Position numbers and translations under genes: made by a program
Notes under the pieces: generated by a model
Databases searched by the model: none
The model's input: the letters and a program-made list of their open reading frames with translations, nothing else
What the model was told of the DNA's origin: nothing
Source of the DNA: Rhodococcus qingshengii JCM 15477
GTDB lineage: Bacteria > Actinomycetota > Actinomycetes > Mycobacteriales > Mycobacteriaceae
NCBI RefSeq assembly: GCF_023221595.1
Contig: NZ_CP096563.1
Location: 3,491,501 to 3,555,500 of the forward strand
Direction of reading: 5' to 3'
Length of the DNA: 64,000 bases
Shown: positions 34,560 to 42,729 of the stretch, piece by piece
Numbering within the stretch: position 1 is the stretch's first letter
Layout of the letters: the number at the start of each line of letters is the position of its first letter

Positions 34560-37500
34560 TCATCGGCCGCCGAGCGGCAGAACTCCCCCGCCGACGGGAT
34601 AGGGCGGCAGCGTTCCCACAAGCGTCGGTGTCAATGTGGTCGCAGACGGATCGGCACGACCGAGAGTGAATTTCCGAACTTCGGCACCCGCTCCGTTGCT
34701 GCCGCTGACGAGGAGATCCGCGCCGGTAGTCGTGCTCGTCGTGGCCACTCCCACACCCGACTCTGGAGCGGTGAACGGGTCGAAAGCTGCAACCTCCCGA
34801 AATGCCACGTCCGTCGAATGGTGATCTGGACTCTCGAGGTACATCTCGGGTGCACCGTCGAGCCTGGATCCACTCGAGAAGACGCGGATTGATCCTTCTC
34901 CTCCGAGCATGCCTGCCACTATCGACTTTGCGCCGCCCTCGGCGCCGGCCACCCAACCCGTCGACAGAGACACCCCGTCGCGGTAGCCCTGATCGAATGC
35001 CAAGAACTGCGACGTCATTACAGGACCAGCCGTATGACCTGCGTGTTCATCGGAGCCGCCCTGCGCAGCCGCCGTCGGTTCGTACAGGTCGTAGCGGAAC
35101 GTCTTGATCAACGGCTCCTCGCCCGCACCCGGTGCGGTCACGATGCTCGCTCGACCGGAGTGACTGTCAACCATTCCGGTTGCGAACGTGACTCCGCTAC
35201 TCGATCCCGGGTACGGCGAGAACGAACCGAATTCTGCGGGTGCGGACCTCTTGTCCGCCGGAAGGTCGGTGGAGTAAATCTTGACCTGCGACTCCATCCC
35301 TGGGCCCGAGGCAACGATGATGTTGTCCGCCAGTGCGTTTCCGTCGATATCGACTCCGCCGATGTTCACTCCGCCACGAAAACCCACATCGAAGGGGGCA
35401 AATCTTGCCAACTCGTCGGTGAACGGCACGCCGCCGACTGCGTTGTACGCCACCACTTCCGGAGCCGAGCCTGCACCTGTTCCAGCGACCAGATCAAGCA
35501 CCATGTCTCCGTTCACGTCCGCCATCGCAACACTCGGGGTGCCTTCGAACGACGGGAAGGGCGTCACAGCAGTGATCAGTTTGTCGCCGTTGGCATCGAA
35601 TATCTGCACCTTGGCGGGCACGCCGGCCGAACCAGGTATCGCGACGGCATATGTCGATACCTCGGGAATCACGTTGACAGTCGCCATCAAACCGTTGTCC
35701 TCGTGATTGAGTCGGTGGCAGTGAATCACAAAGGTTCCGGTGTACTCGGTGAACTTCGTTCGCAACGTCACTGACGCAGGCTCGAGAGCATTCTCATTCT
35801 CGTCAGTCACCGGCGCGGGCACGTTCACGTTGTCGATTCCCCAGGGCTGAACGCCCGTCGTGGTACCTGCGACGGGATCCACAACTTCCGTTACCTGGAA
35901 GTCGTTGACGTGAATATGCATCGGGTGTTCGTCGTTGTTGAGGTTCGTGATCTTCCATTCCTCAACGGAATTCAGTCGCGGTTGAATCAGCGGAATGTTG
36001 GGGAACGTGTTGTCGGCGAATTCGTAGGTGAAGGCCTTCGGATCACTGTTGCTGGCCTTCTCGTTTCCGAACCCACCGGACACTGTGAGGTTGCGGGTCA
36101 CGTCGGGCGTCATCGCTGCGGTATCCACGAACGAGGTGTAGGTATCGAGCTTCTGTCCGAACTCGAAGGGGGTCGTCTTTCCTTCACCCTCGTCTGGCGT
36201 CGCACGGATCAACTGCTGAGTCGGGAACGTGAAGAATCCGTCCGCGTAACTGATCACCGACGGGTCGACGGTGACGGTTCCGAGTTCGGCGGGCGGATTG
36301 TCGGTACCGTTGTTGGTGTAGAGAATGCCTGGATTGCTCACCGGCTTTGCACCTTCGAGCGGTGGCATCTCCAGCACCAGATCGCCGGACTCCGGCATCG
36401 TCACTGCGATTGCGTATCGCGAGGCCGGCGGAATCACCAGCCTGGTTCCGTCCCCGTCCACGGGTGGCCTGACCTCGTCGAACGGGTTTCCGTCCTGCCC
36501 TACGATGGCGAACTTCGGATGGGCGCCGGTTGCGGTTTCCGTCAACGTGACCGGCATGTAGGCAAAGTCGCTGATGTTGGCAAGCACCCAGATCTCGGTC
36601 TGCCCCGGCTTCAGTTTCAGCGACGGCTGGAACTGACCGTTCACGGTGTACTGCACATCGCGTTGGTTGTCCGGCAGTGAGGGATCGGCCGGTACAGTCG
36701 TCGATTCACCCACGAAGCTCTGCAGATTGCCTGGAACGAATTGATTCTGTCCACGATGATTGGCCGGGGACAACGGGCCGGTGTACCAGTTGGTGAAATA
36801 CTGCGCGCCCTCGGTGGTGTCCGAGAAATTCACCGGAGCAAGGCTCGGACGGTACGTCCCGTCGGCTAGTTCCGTACCGGCGGGTGGCGTCAACGTACTG
36901 ACGAATTGGGGCCAGTTCGCGTCGTTGAGCTGTCGGCCCTTTCCTTTGCGGTCGAATACGAAGTTGTACTGCAGTGCCATATCGCGAATCGGAACGTCGT
37001 TTGCCGTCACGACAGGCAGATTGCCGTCCGGCCGGCCGATTTCCAGTAGCCCGGCCAGGCCCATGTACGTCTGCTGGGCGGTGAGGGTGTGCCGGTGACT
37101 GTGATACCAGTACAGACCGTTCGGCATCGTCCCCGGAATCGCGTAGTCGTACACGTTTCCCTGGCCGGCGGGAATGTTGAGCAACACGTTGTCCGCATTG
37201 CCGTCCGGACTCACGTGCACTCCGTGCGTGTGCAGATTCAGCGGAGCCGACGTCAGCGCCGGCGGATAGATCGGCACGTCCCCGCCCGCCGGTGTGAATG
37301 CCGGATCGTAGAAGTCCTGGATCGTGAGATCCTGCAAATCGTTGTCGTAATGAATGATCAATCGCTCTCCGGGATTGACGCGGAGAGTCGGCGCCGGATA
37401 GACGTCACTCGCCGAGGTCGATCCGTCCGACGCCGTACCGCGGATGACCTCGTACCCGAAGAGCAGAAAATTCGACACGGGCGCCGAAGCGGTATCGAGC

Positions 37501-37712
37501 GGAATCACTCCCTGATGAGCGGACAAGCGCACCTCGAGAACACCATCTCGGCTACTCAGTTTCACCGGCTCCCGGTAGTCGACGGCGGTTCCGTCCGAGC
37601 CGTAGTTCGCGCCCACCTCGGGCGCCGATTCAGCGGACGTACACGCGGCCAACGCCATCGTCATGGACACCACTACTGCTGCGGCTAACGACTTTCCTCG
37701 CAGTGCGATCAC
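34560..37712 (-). CDS. Lipoprotein multicopper oxidase with C-terminal FG-GAP-like region
   Basis: 1050 aa. A lipoprotein signal ends at LAAC with the lipid-modified Cys24. The oxidase domain (about 50-620) has all four copper motifs: LNLHTHGVH, YWYHSHRH, HPMHIHVNDF and HCHRLNHEDNGLM, so both the T1 site and the trinuclear site look complete. Residues about 640-1050 hold repeats such as DVNGDMVLDLVAGTG and DIDGNALADNIIVASG, similar to FG-GAP/VCBS beta-propeller blades with Ca-binding Asp/Asn. It should oxidise a substrate at the outer face of the membrane; Cu(I), Mn(II), phenols or bilirubin-like compounds are possible. The start is GTG at 37710-37712 with GGGGA upstream. Typical multicopper oxidases are about 450-600 aa, so the tail is an addition. 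Confidence 0.87.
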   Translation of the reverse strand: MIALRGKSLAAAVVVSMTMALAACTSAESAPEVGANYGSDGTAVDYREPVKLSSRDGVLEVRLSAHQGVIPLDTASAPVSNFLLFGYEVIRGTASDGSTSASDVYPAPTLRVNPGERLIIHYDNDLQDLTIQDFYDPAFTPAGGDVPIYPPALTSAPLNLHTHGVHVSPDGNADNVLLNIPAGQGNVYDYAIPGTMPNGLYWYHSHRHTLTAQQTYMGLAGLLEIGRPDGNLPVVTANDVPIRDMALQYNFVFDRKGKGRQLNDANWPQFVSTLTPPAGTELADGTYRPSLAPVNFSDTTEGAQYFTNWYTGPLSPANHRGQNQFVPGNLQSFVGESTTVPADPSLPDNQRDVQYTVNGQFQPSLKLKPGQTEIWVLANISDFAYMPVTLTETATGAHPKFAIVGQDGNPFDEVRPPVDGDGTRLVIPPASRYAIAVTMPESGDLVLEMPPLEGAKPVSNPGILYTNNGTDNPPAELGTVTVDPSVISYADGFFTFPTQQLIRATPDEGEGKTTPFEFGQKLDTYTSFVDTAAMTPDVTRNLTVSGGFGNEKASNSDPKAFTYEFADNTFPNIPLIQPRLNSVEEWKITNLNNDEHPMHIHVNDFQVTEVVDPVAGTTTGVQPWGIDNVNVPAPVTDENENALEPASVTLRTKFTEYTGTFVIHCHRLNHEDNGLMATVNVIPEVSTYAVAIPGSAGVPAKVQIFDANGDKLITAVTPFPSFEGTPSVAMADVNGDMVLDLVAGTGAGSAPEVVAYNAVGGVPFTDELARFAPFDVGFRGGVNIGGVDIDGNALADNIIVASGPGMESQVKIYSTDLPADKRSAPAEFGSFSPYPGSSSGVTFATGMVDSHSGRASIVTAPGAGEEPLIKTFRYDLYEPTAAAQGGSDEHAGHTAGPVMTSQFLAFDQGYRDGVSLSTGWVAGAEGGAKSIVAGMLGGEGSIRVFSSGSRLDGAPEMYLESPDHHSTDVAFREVAAFDPFTAPESGVGVATTSTTTGADLLVSGSNGAGAEVRKFTLGRADPSATTLTPTLVGTLPPYPVGGGVLPLGGR

Positions 37713-37981
37713 TGGTTTCCCCGTTCCATGGTGGCGTGAGATACGTCCGATCAGCGCTCATCAGCCTATCGAGAAAACATCGGCTGAACAGTACATTCAC
37801 GACAAATTGCCCACCTAGTGCCCGCTCGAGCGCTTCACCTTGCAAGCAGTCTCAGCAAACCGATCAGAAATCGAGAAGCACAGCCACGGGACCCGCAATT
37901 ACGTTGAAACACATGAACACACCACAGAAGTCCACTTCCGACCACACGTCGTCAATCCACGCATCAGCAGGGAGCGCCCAG

Positions 37982-38593
37982 ATGACCACCGCGCAATCCG
38001 TGATCCTCGACGTACCCGACCTCGTCGCAGCCGAAGCCTTCTACAACGCTCTCGGCGTCGGAGATCGAATCCAGCTACGCGAATCGAACGAACCGACAAC
38101 CGGGTTTCGTGGGTACACCATTTCGCTCGTCGTCTCCCAACCGAACATCGTCGACGCCTTCGTCGGCGCCGCACTCGCAGCCGGTGCCGCCGTCTTGAAG
38201 CCGGTGAAGAAATCCCTCTGGGGATACGGCGGAGTCGTCCAGGCTCCAGACGGTTCGATCTGGAAGATCGCCACGTCGTCGAAGAAGAACGACGGGCCGG
38301 CCACCCGCACGATCGACAGCCTCGTGCTGCTGCTCGGCGCCGAAGACGTCAAGGCCAGCAAGCAGTTCTACCTCGACCGCGGACTCGAGGTGTCCAAGAG
38401 CTTCGGTCGCAAGTACGTCGAATTCACCAGTGCAGCAAACAATGTGACACTCGCACTGTATGGTCGCCGCGCTTTGGCAAAGGATGCCGGGGTTGCTCCG
38501 GAAGGCACCGGATCACACCGTCTGACCGTTGCCGGCGCGTCTGGAACCTTCACAGACCCAGACGGTTTCGCCTGGGAAGCCGCCTGCGCTTGA
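37982..38593 (+). CDS. VOC (glyoxalase-fold) family protein
   Basis: 203 aa with two vicinal-oxygen-chelate half-domains: VILDVPDLVAAEAFYNALGVG near the start and LVLLLGAEDVKASKQFYLDRGLEV in the second half, followed by FTDPDGFAWEAA. This fold covers glyoxalases, ring-cleaving dioxygenases and resistance proteins; the metal ligands are not clear, so it may be a non-enzymatic member. The ATG at 37982 has AGGGAG about 8 bp upstream and the fold starts right after it. An in-frame ATG at 37913 would add 23 residues without a visible ribosome binding site. It is a single gene, convergent with the cation-efflux pair. Confidence 0.8.
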   Translation: MTTAQSVILDVPDLVAAEAFYNALGVGDRIQLRESNEPTTGFRGYTISLVVSQPNIVDAFVGAALAAGAAVLKPVKKSLWGYGGVVQAPDGSIWKIATSSKKNDGPATRTIDSLVLLLGAEDVKASKQFYLDRGLEVSKSFGRKYVEFTSAANNVTLALYGRRALAKDAGVAPEGTGSHRLTVAGASGTFTDPDGFAWEAACA

Positions 38594-38627
38594 CATCAAG
38601 CACAGATCACCGGGAAGGCGGCCGGTA

Positions 38628-39641
38628 TCAGACTTCGGAGTTGGCCGCGTCATGCGCCGGGTACGCATGCACCAAGGCAGTAGCGAGTTTGGGCACCGCG
38701 TGAGTGAGCGAATGCTCGGCGCTGTGTGCAATCGCATGAGCTTCGGCAAGTGTTGCCCGGGGATCGATGTCGAGTTCTGCATCGGCATGCAGTCGGTGTC
38801 CGATCCACCGCATCTTCAGATCACGAACACCGAGGACTCCAGGTTCGTGCATCAATGCATGCTCTGCGTCGTCCACCAACTCAGGTTCGACGCCGTCCAT
38901 CAACCTCCGGAAGACGTCTCGCGCTGCAGTCCTGAGCACCGCCACGATGGCAACGGTGATGACAAGGCCGATGATCGGATCTGCCAACGGGAAACCCAGC
39001 GCAACTCCCCCCGCCCCCAGAAGGACTGCGAGCGAAGTGAATCCGTCGGTCCGAGCATGCAATCCATCGGCCACCAGGGCCGCTGAACCGATTTGCCTGC
39101 CGACCCTGATCCGATACAACGCCACCAATTCGTTTCCGATGAAACCGATCAAACCTGCCGCCGCTACCCAACCGAGGTGCTCGATCTCGACCGGGTTGAT
39201 CAATCGCCTCACCGCCTCGACACCGGCGATCACTGCCGACAGTGCGATCATGGCGAGCACGAACAGTCCGGCCAAATCCTCCGCACGCCCGAAACCATAG
39301 GTATAGCGCCTGGTCGCAGCGCGCCGACCGAGCGCGAAGGCAATCCAGAGTGGGACTGCCGTGAGCGCGTCGGAGAAGTTGTGAATGGTGTCCGCCAGCA
39401 GCGCCACCGAACCCGAGATCGCCACGATCGCGACCTGAGCAACTGCGGTGACTCCGAGCGCGACAAGACTGATCTTGACCGCCCGGATGCCGATTGCGCT
39501 CGATTCCAATGCGTCGTCGACACTGTCGGCAGCGTCGTGACTGTGCGGCGAGAACACTTCGCGGACTGCCGATCGAAATCCCTTCGGCCCGTGGACATGG
39601 CGGTGGCCGTGGCCGTGGGACGTCTTGGGTTCGTGCGTCAT
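38628..39641 (-). CDS. Cation diffusion facilitator (CDF) metal efflux protein
   Basis: 337 aa integral membrane antiporter that exports divalent metals, probably Zn, Co or Ni. The N-terminus is His-rich (HGHGHRHVHG). About six hydrophobic segments follow, with the transport-site signatures HNFSDALTAVP and DGLHARTDGFTS, each holding the paired His/Asp ligands. The C-terminal 90 residues form the cytoplasmic regulatory domain (MRWIGHRLHADAELDID). Its ATG overlaps the stop of the ArsR regulator gene (39638-39641), so the two are translationally coupled and probably metal-induced together. Confidence 0.92.
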   Translation of the reverse strand: MTHEPKTSHGHGHRHVHGPKGFRSAVREVFSPHSHDAADSVDDALESSAIGIRAVKISLVALGVTAVAQVAIVAISGSVALLADTIHNFSDALTAVPLWIAFALGRRAATRRYTYGFGRAEDLAGLFVLAMIALSAVIAGVEAVRRLINPVEIEHLGWVAAAGLIGFIGNELVALYRIRVGRQIGSAALVADGLHARTDGFTSLAVLLGAGGVALGFPLADPIIGLVITVAIVAVLRTAARDVFRRLMDGVEPELVDDAEHALMHEPGVLGVRDLKMRWIGHRLHADAELDIDPRATLAEAHAIAHSAEHSLTHAVPKLATALVHAYPAHDAANSEV

Positions 39642-40060
39642 GACGCACCTTCTTCTTGATCGGTCCGATCGACGTTCGCCGAGCGCTCCGGGTGTATCTC
39701 CCGAAGCTCACCTTCACTACGGTGATGCCCCGGCAATCCGGGTCCGGCATGCTCCGCATTGAAGACCGCATCCGTAACCAGTTGGCGCACATGGTCGTTC
39801 TCCAGGCGATAGAACACCGTCGTACCATCGCGGCGCGTTCGTACCAACCTTGCCATGCGCAATTTCGCCAGGTGCTGCGACACCGAGGGCGCCGGCTTGC
39901 CGACGCGTTCCGCCAGTTCGTTCACCGAGCACTCGCGGTCTACCAATGCCCACAAAACCTGCACACGGGTTGCGTCGGCCAGCATGCGGAACACCTCGAC
40001 GACGAGGTCGACCTGATCATCGGGAAGCTTACGGCGACAAACACCACTATCTGCGTTCAT
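39638..40060 (-). CDS. ArsR/SmtB-family metal-responsive repressor
   Basis: 140 aa from ATG 40060. The winged helix spans about 20-95: FRMLADATRVQVLWALVD, then LAERVGKPAPSVSQHLAKL and a wing VRTRRDGTTVFYRL. The C-terminal NAEHAGPGLPGHH segment supplies His and acidic residues, like the alpha-5 metal sites of Zn/Ni/Co-sensing members. It is expected to repress itself and the coupled CDF gene and to release DNA on metal binding. A longer start at 40078 exists, but the palindrome covering the ATG at 40060 and the family length favour the shorter form. Confidence 0.9.
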   Translation of the reverse strand: MNADSGVCRRKLPDDQVDLVVEVFRMLADATRVQVLWALVDRECSVNELAERVGKPAPSVSQHLAKLRMARLVRTRRDGTTVFYRLENDHVRQLVTDAVFNAEHAGPGLPGHHRSEGELREIHPERSANVDRTDQEEGAS

Positions 40061-40071
40061 ACGTAGATAGT
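40046..40071. promoter_or_regulatory. Candidate ArsR operator overlapping the repressor start codon
   Basis: A 26-bp imperfect palindrome with outer half-sites ACTATCT and AGATAGT; 20 of 26 positions are symmetric. Its centre covers the ATG of the ArsR gene. Operators of this family are commonly 12-2-12 type palindromes at or near the start. It lies about 100 bp from the divergent nitroreductase-like gene, which might also be affected. Confidence 0.6.
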
Positions 40072-40169
40072 AGATCATGCTGGACGCCGAAGATGACCTC
40101 TCGTCGATTCACCAGTTGTGCAAAGCTTGGCGGCAGAGCCCTTCGCCACTCGCAGACCGGGAGACAACG

Positions 40170-40595
40170 ATGAGTACCGACGATTGGAACGCAGGAATCA
40201 TTGCGGAATTTCGGGAGAACGAGGGCAAGGTAGGTGGCCCCTTCGAAGGTGCGCCCATGGTGTTGGTCCACCACACAGGACGCAAATCCGGACGCGATTT
40301 CGTGAGTCCCATGATGTATCTGGCAGACGAGCAGGATCCGAAGACCATCTACGTTTTTGCATCCAAGGCCGGTGCCCCGACCAATCCCGACTGGTACTAC
40401 AACCTCGTTGCCACCGACCAGGCAGAGGTCGAGATCGGCACCGAAACATACCCGGTCTCCGTCAGCGAAGTAACCGGCGAGAAGCGTGACCGCATCTACG
40501 ACGAGCAGGCCAGTCGATACCCGGGATTTGCCGAATACGCGGAGAAGACAGCTGGGATCCGCACAATCCCGGTGGTAGCCCTGACTCGCGCGTAA
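40170..40595 (+). CDS. Deazaflavin (F420)-dependent nitroreductase-family protein
   Basis: 141 aa with the compact split beta-barrel of the Ddn-type family (PF04075/DUF385-like). Visible signatures are PMVLVHHTGRKSGRDFVSPMMYL, shown here as PMVLVHHTGRKSG and SPMMYL, then NPDWYYNLVA and ITPVV-like RTIPVVALTR. These proteins bind F420H2 and reduce quinones or nitro compounds. The ATG at 40170 is chosen over an upstream in-frame start because of the adjacent GGGAGA and because homologues begin close to the NAGIIAEFREN helix. It is divergent from the ArsR gene and ends in a clear hairpin. Confidence 0.85.
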   Translation: MSTDDWNAGIIAEFRENEGKVGGPFEGAPMVLVHHTGRKSGRDFVSPMMYLADEQDPKTIYVFASKAGAPTNPDWYYNLVATDQAEVEIGTETYPVSVSEVTGEKRDRIYDEQASRYPGFAEYAEKTAGIRTIPVVALTRA

Positions 40596-40609
40596 ATCCT
40601 GGTAGCACC

Positions 40610-40641
40610 TCCCAGTCGTTTCCATTCGGAAACGGCTGGGA
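40610..40641. terminator. Hairpin terminator between convergent genes
   Basis: Arms TCCCAGTCGTTTCC (40610-40623) and GGAAACGGCTGGGA (40628-40641) with a 4-base loop and one G-T type mismatch. It lies between the F420 gene (plus) and the DUF2784 gene (minus), so it can serve both. Confidence 0.75.
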
Positions 40642-40655
40642 TCGTTTGTACGGAA

Positions 40656-41042
40656 TCAGGTCGCTGAAGGGGCTTTGACCTCACCCTTCGCATGCCGTCC
40701 GAGCAGCACGTATCCTACCCAGGATCCGACAACCACTGTCGCCGCGAGCGCCTGTACAAGGCCTTCGATACTCGCCGGATAGAACACGCCGGTGATGTAG
40801 TGCGAGATGAATCCGGTGGACGGCAACTCCGCGATCCCGGCCATCCGGCGGGCCCAGTTCTCGAGATTGGTCAGCGGGCAGTCATATCCGACCGCTATCG
40901 AACCGGCTCCCCAGACGACTGCAAGTAGGTGGAAACCGATGGTACGACGCCACTTCCACGCCACGAATCCACCCAGCACCACATAGAGAACAAACCCGAA
41001 GTGAACGAACACCGTTACTACTTCGATGAGCCGATACACCAT
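40656..41042 (-). CDS. DUF2784 family membrane protein
   Basis: 128 aa with about three to four hydrophobic segments (VVTVFVHFGFVLYVVLGGF, IGFHLLAVVWGAGSIAVG, IEGLVQALAATVVVGSWV). The conserved DUF2784 motif appears as CPLTNLENWARR followed by GFISHYI. The function of the family is not known to me. It lies downstream of the SRPBCC remnant on the same strand. Confidence 0.8.
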   Translation of the reverse strand: MVYRLIEVVTVFVHFGFVLYVVLGGFVAWKWRRTIGFHLLAVVWGAGSIAVGYDCPLTNLENWARRMAGIAELPSTGFISHYITGVFYPASIEGLVQALAATVVVGSWVGYVLLGRHAKGEVKAPSAT

Positions 41043-41115
41043 CGTCGTCTCCGCTCGTGGCGCGGAAGTCCCGCAACAACCAGACTAATCCGATGTTAGT
41101 CCTCGTAGAGGTGAT

Positions 41116-41508
41116 CTACCCGGTGTATGCAGCGGTCGTGCGAGCAGCGGCGGCTGCAGCCGCATCCGGGTCGTCGCCCGATGCGATCGCAGCTTCGGCC
41201 CACAGTTCACTGCTTCCCGCGATGAATGCCTTGGCCTCGTCGCTCGCCGACCACTCGGGTGTCTCGAGTGGCGTCGCGATCCCCAGTTCCACGTGTCGAG
41301 CCAGCCCGAGCAGTCCCATGTCCCACCCGACGCCGACGGCACCTGGACCGTACTCGGCCCACCGATCCGGCTCCACGTCCGCGGCGTGTGCGAAGTCGAA
41401 CAGAATTGCACGACGGCGCTCCTTGGTTCGGGAAAACTTCAGCGCAGGCGCTGCTGTAGATGTACCGCTACCTCTTCTCCAGCGGCGCTCTTGCCGATCG
41501 CCTTGCAC
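41116..41508 (-). pseudogene. Truncated SRPBCC (AHSA1-like) protein remnant
   Basis: The frame encodes what looks like the C-terminal half of an SRPBCC-fold protein: GVGWDMGLLGLARHVELG, then WSASDEAKAFIAGSSELW and a closing AARTTAAYTG, all typical of the last third of this family of about 220 aa. Recognisable homology begins near 41450. The upstream part (GDRQERRWRR) is only the out-of-frame tail of the DUF1905 gene, and no start codon or ribosome binding site is seen at the boundary. The N-terminal half is therefore missing, and the gene was probably cut by a deletion that abutted it to the DUF1905 gene. Confidence 0.6.
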
Positions 41509-41732
41509 AGCGCCACGCGCAGCGGAAGCCAGTGAGGTCCGTCGCCGGAGGGCATCAGCGTCGCCTCGAAGGGATGCTCACCATCGAGGGTTCCGAGCAC
41601 CTTCACAGCGCGTCTGGTTCCCAGAAGTTCCGCCGAGCCGGGCACGGTCAAGAACGTTGCGAACGCACCGTCTTTCTCGATGGGAGCGGTGAACGAGTAA
41701 TCGAGCGGTTGTGGAGTCTTGTCAGTGGCCAT
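41439..41732 (-). CDS. DUF1905 domain protein
   Basis: 97 aa. The small beta-barrel domain is visible as YSFTAPIEKDGAFATFLTVP and LLGTRRAVKVLGTLDGEHPFEATL; it ends KSAAGEEVAVHLQQRLR. The biochemical role of DUF1905 is not established, and it is often found near YdeI-type proteins. It starts 6 bp after the hisI stop on the same strand, so the two are probably co-transcribed. Its 3' end overlaps the open frame of the SRPBCC remnant. Confidence 0.78.
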   Translation of the reverse strand: MATDKTPQPLDYSFTAPIEKDGAFATFLTVPGSAELLGTRRAVKVLGTLDGEHPFEATLMPSGDGPHWLPLRVALCKAIGKSAAGEEVAVHLQQRLR

Positions 41733-41738
41733 CTCGCG

Positions 41739-42086
41739 TCACTGCTCAGCAGCGAGCAGGACGTCGGTGTCGAAACACGTGTGAGTGCCGGTGTGGCACG
41801 CGGCGCCCTCCTGATCGACGATCAGCAAGACGGAATCGCCGTCACAGTCGAGGCGCACCTCGTGCACGTACTGGGTGTGCCCGGAGGTCTCTCCCTTGAC
41901 CCAGTACTGCTGCCGCGAGCGCGAATAGTACGTCCCCTTACGGGTTTCCAGTGTTCGCGCGAGCGCTTCGTCGTCCATCCAAGCGACCATCAGCACATCA
42001 CCGGTCGACTTCTCCTGCGCAACCGCGCTGAACAGTCCGGCGTCGTTTCGCTTCAGCTTCGCCGCGATTGCGGGATCAAGGCTCAT
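41739..42086 (-). CDS. hisI: Phosphoribosyl-AMP cyclohydrolase
   Basis: 115 aa. It opens the purine ring of phosphoribosyl-AMP, an early step of histidine synthesis. Motifs: [23 protein letters not shown] (seen as VAWMDDEAL and TYYSRSR), [11 protein letters not shown], and the zinc cysteines in CDGDSVLL and [10 protein letters not shown]. The ATG at 42086 has GGTGGAAGG upstream; an earlier in-frame start lacks this and would add 16 unrelated residues. It is the only his gene of the set not adjacent to hisF, because three unrelated genes lie between. No hisE (phosphoribosyl-ATP pyrophosphatase) is seen in the window. Confidence 0.95.
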   Translation of the reverse strand: MSLDPAIAAKLKRNDAGLFSAVAQEKSTGDVLMVAWMDDEALARTLETRKGTYYSRSRQQYWVKGETSGHTQYVHEVRLDCDGDSVLLIVDQEGAACHTGTHTCFDTDVLLAAEQ

Positions 42087-42186
42087 ATGACGTTTATACC
42101 TTCCACCTGTGACTTCCGTGGAATTCCCCTGCACGGCCGCCCTAGAATGGAAGTTCCTTCGCTGTCACCGTGGAAGAAGATCCGAC

Positions 42187-42708
42187 ATGAACCATCAGCA
42201 TCATGACGGTCCGCACCCGGAGTACACCTGCCATCTCGCGAACCCGAGTACCGATCGCGTCCGAACCCGCCACGTCGTTCTCGGCATCGGCCCAGGTGCT
42301 ACCAGCAAGAATTTACTCAGCTACGCACTGACGCTTGCCGCCAAGGAGGATTCAGCCCTCCACGTCGTTCACTGCATCACGTCCGAGGACCTACCTGTCG
42401 AAACCGACTCACCAGAATTCGAAACGCGTCTGCACGACGAGATGGTGTCGCAACGCGAGCAGACAACCTCGGCACTTGCCTCGCACGCCGACACCTGGAC
42501 GTACGACTGCACCTATGGAGACCCGGCCGGTGTCATTCTCGCAACCGCGGACAAATACGACGCATTTACCATCGTGATCGGATCTCCGCGAAAAGGCGCT
42601 GCCTCCGCGGTGAGCCGACTGATGCACATCTCGGTCACTTCCCGACTGAACCGGCAGAACCGTTATCCCGTGATATCGGTTCCGACCGGAGTCAGCTCGG
42701 CAAGATAG
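42187..42708 (+). CDS. Universal stress protein family (UspA-like)
   Basis: 173 aa. The Rossmann-like USP fold shows as HVVLGIGPGATSKNLLSYAL, ALHVVHCIT and the C-terminal FTIVIGSPRKGAASAVSRL followed by YPVISVPTG. The consensus ATP loop Gx2Gx9G(S/T) is only partly kept (GSPRKGAASAVS), so nucleotide binding is uncertain. The N-terminus is His-rich (MNHQHHDG). The ATG at 42187 has GGAAGA upstream. It diverges from hisI and converges with the flavin monooxygenase. Confidence 0.8.
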   Translation: MNHQHHDGPHPEYTCHLANPSTDRVRTRHVVLGIGPGATSKNLLSYALTLAAKEDSALHVVHCITSEDLPVETDSPEFETRLHDEMVSQREQTTSALASHADTWTYDCTYGDPAGVILATADKYDAFTIVIGSPRKGAASAVSRLMHISVTSRLNRQNRYPVISVPTGVSSAR

Positions 42709-42729
42709 CCGAACGCGGGACAAGCCCGC

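Noticed and set aside
34122..34892. 256-aa plus-strand ORF across the HNH/multicopper oxidase gap
   Set aside because: It is antisense to two well-supported genes and has no recognisable domain.
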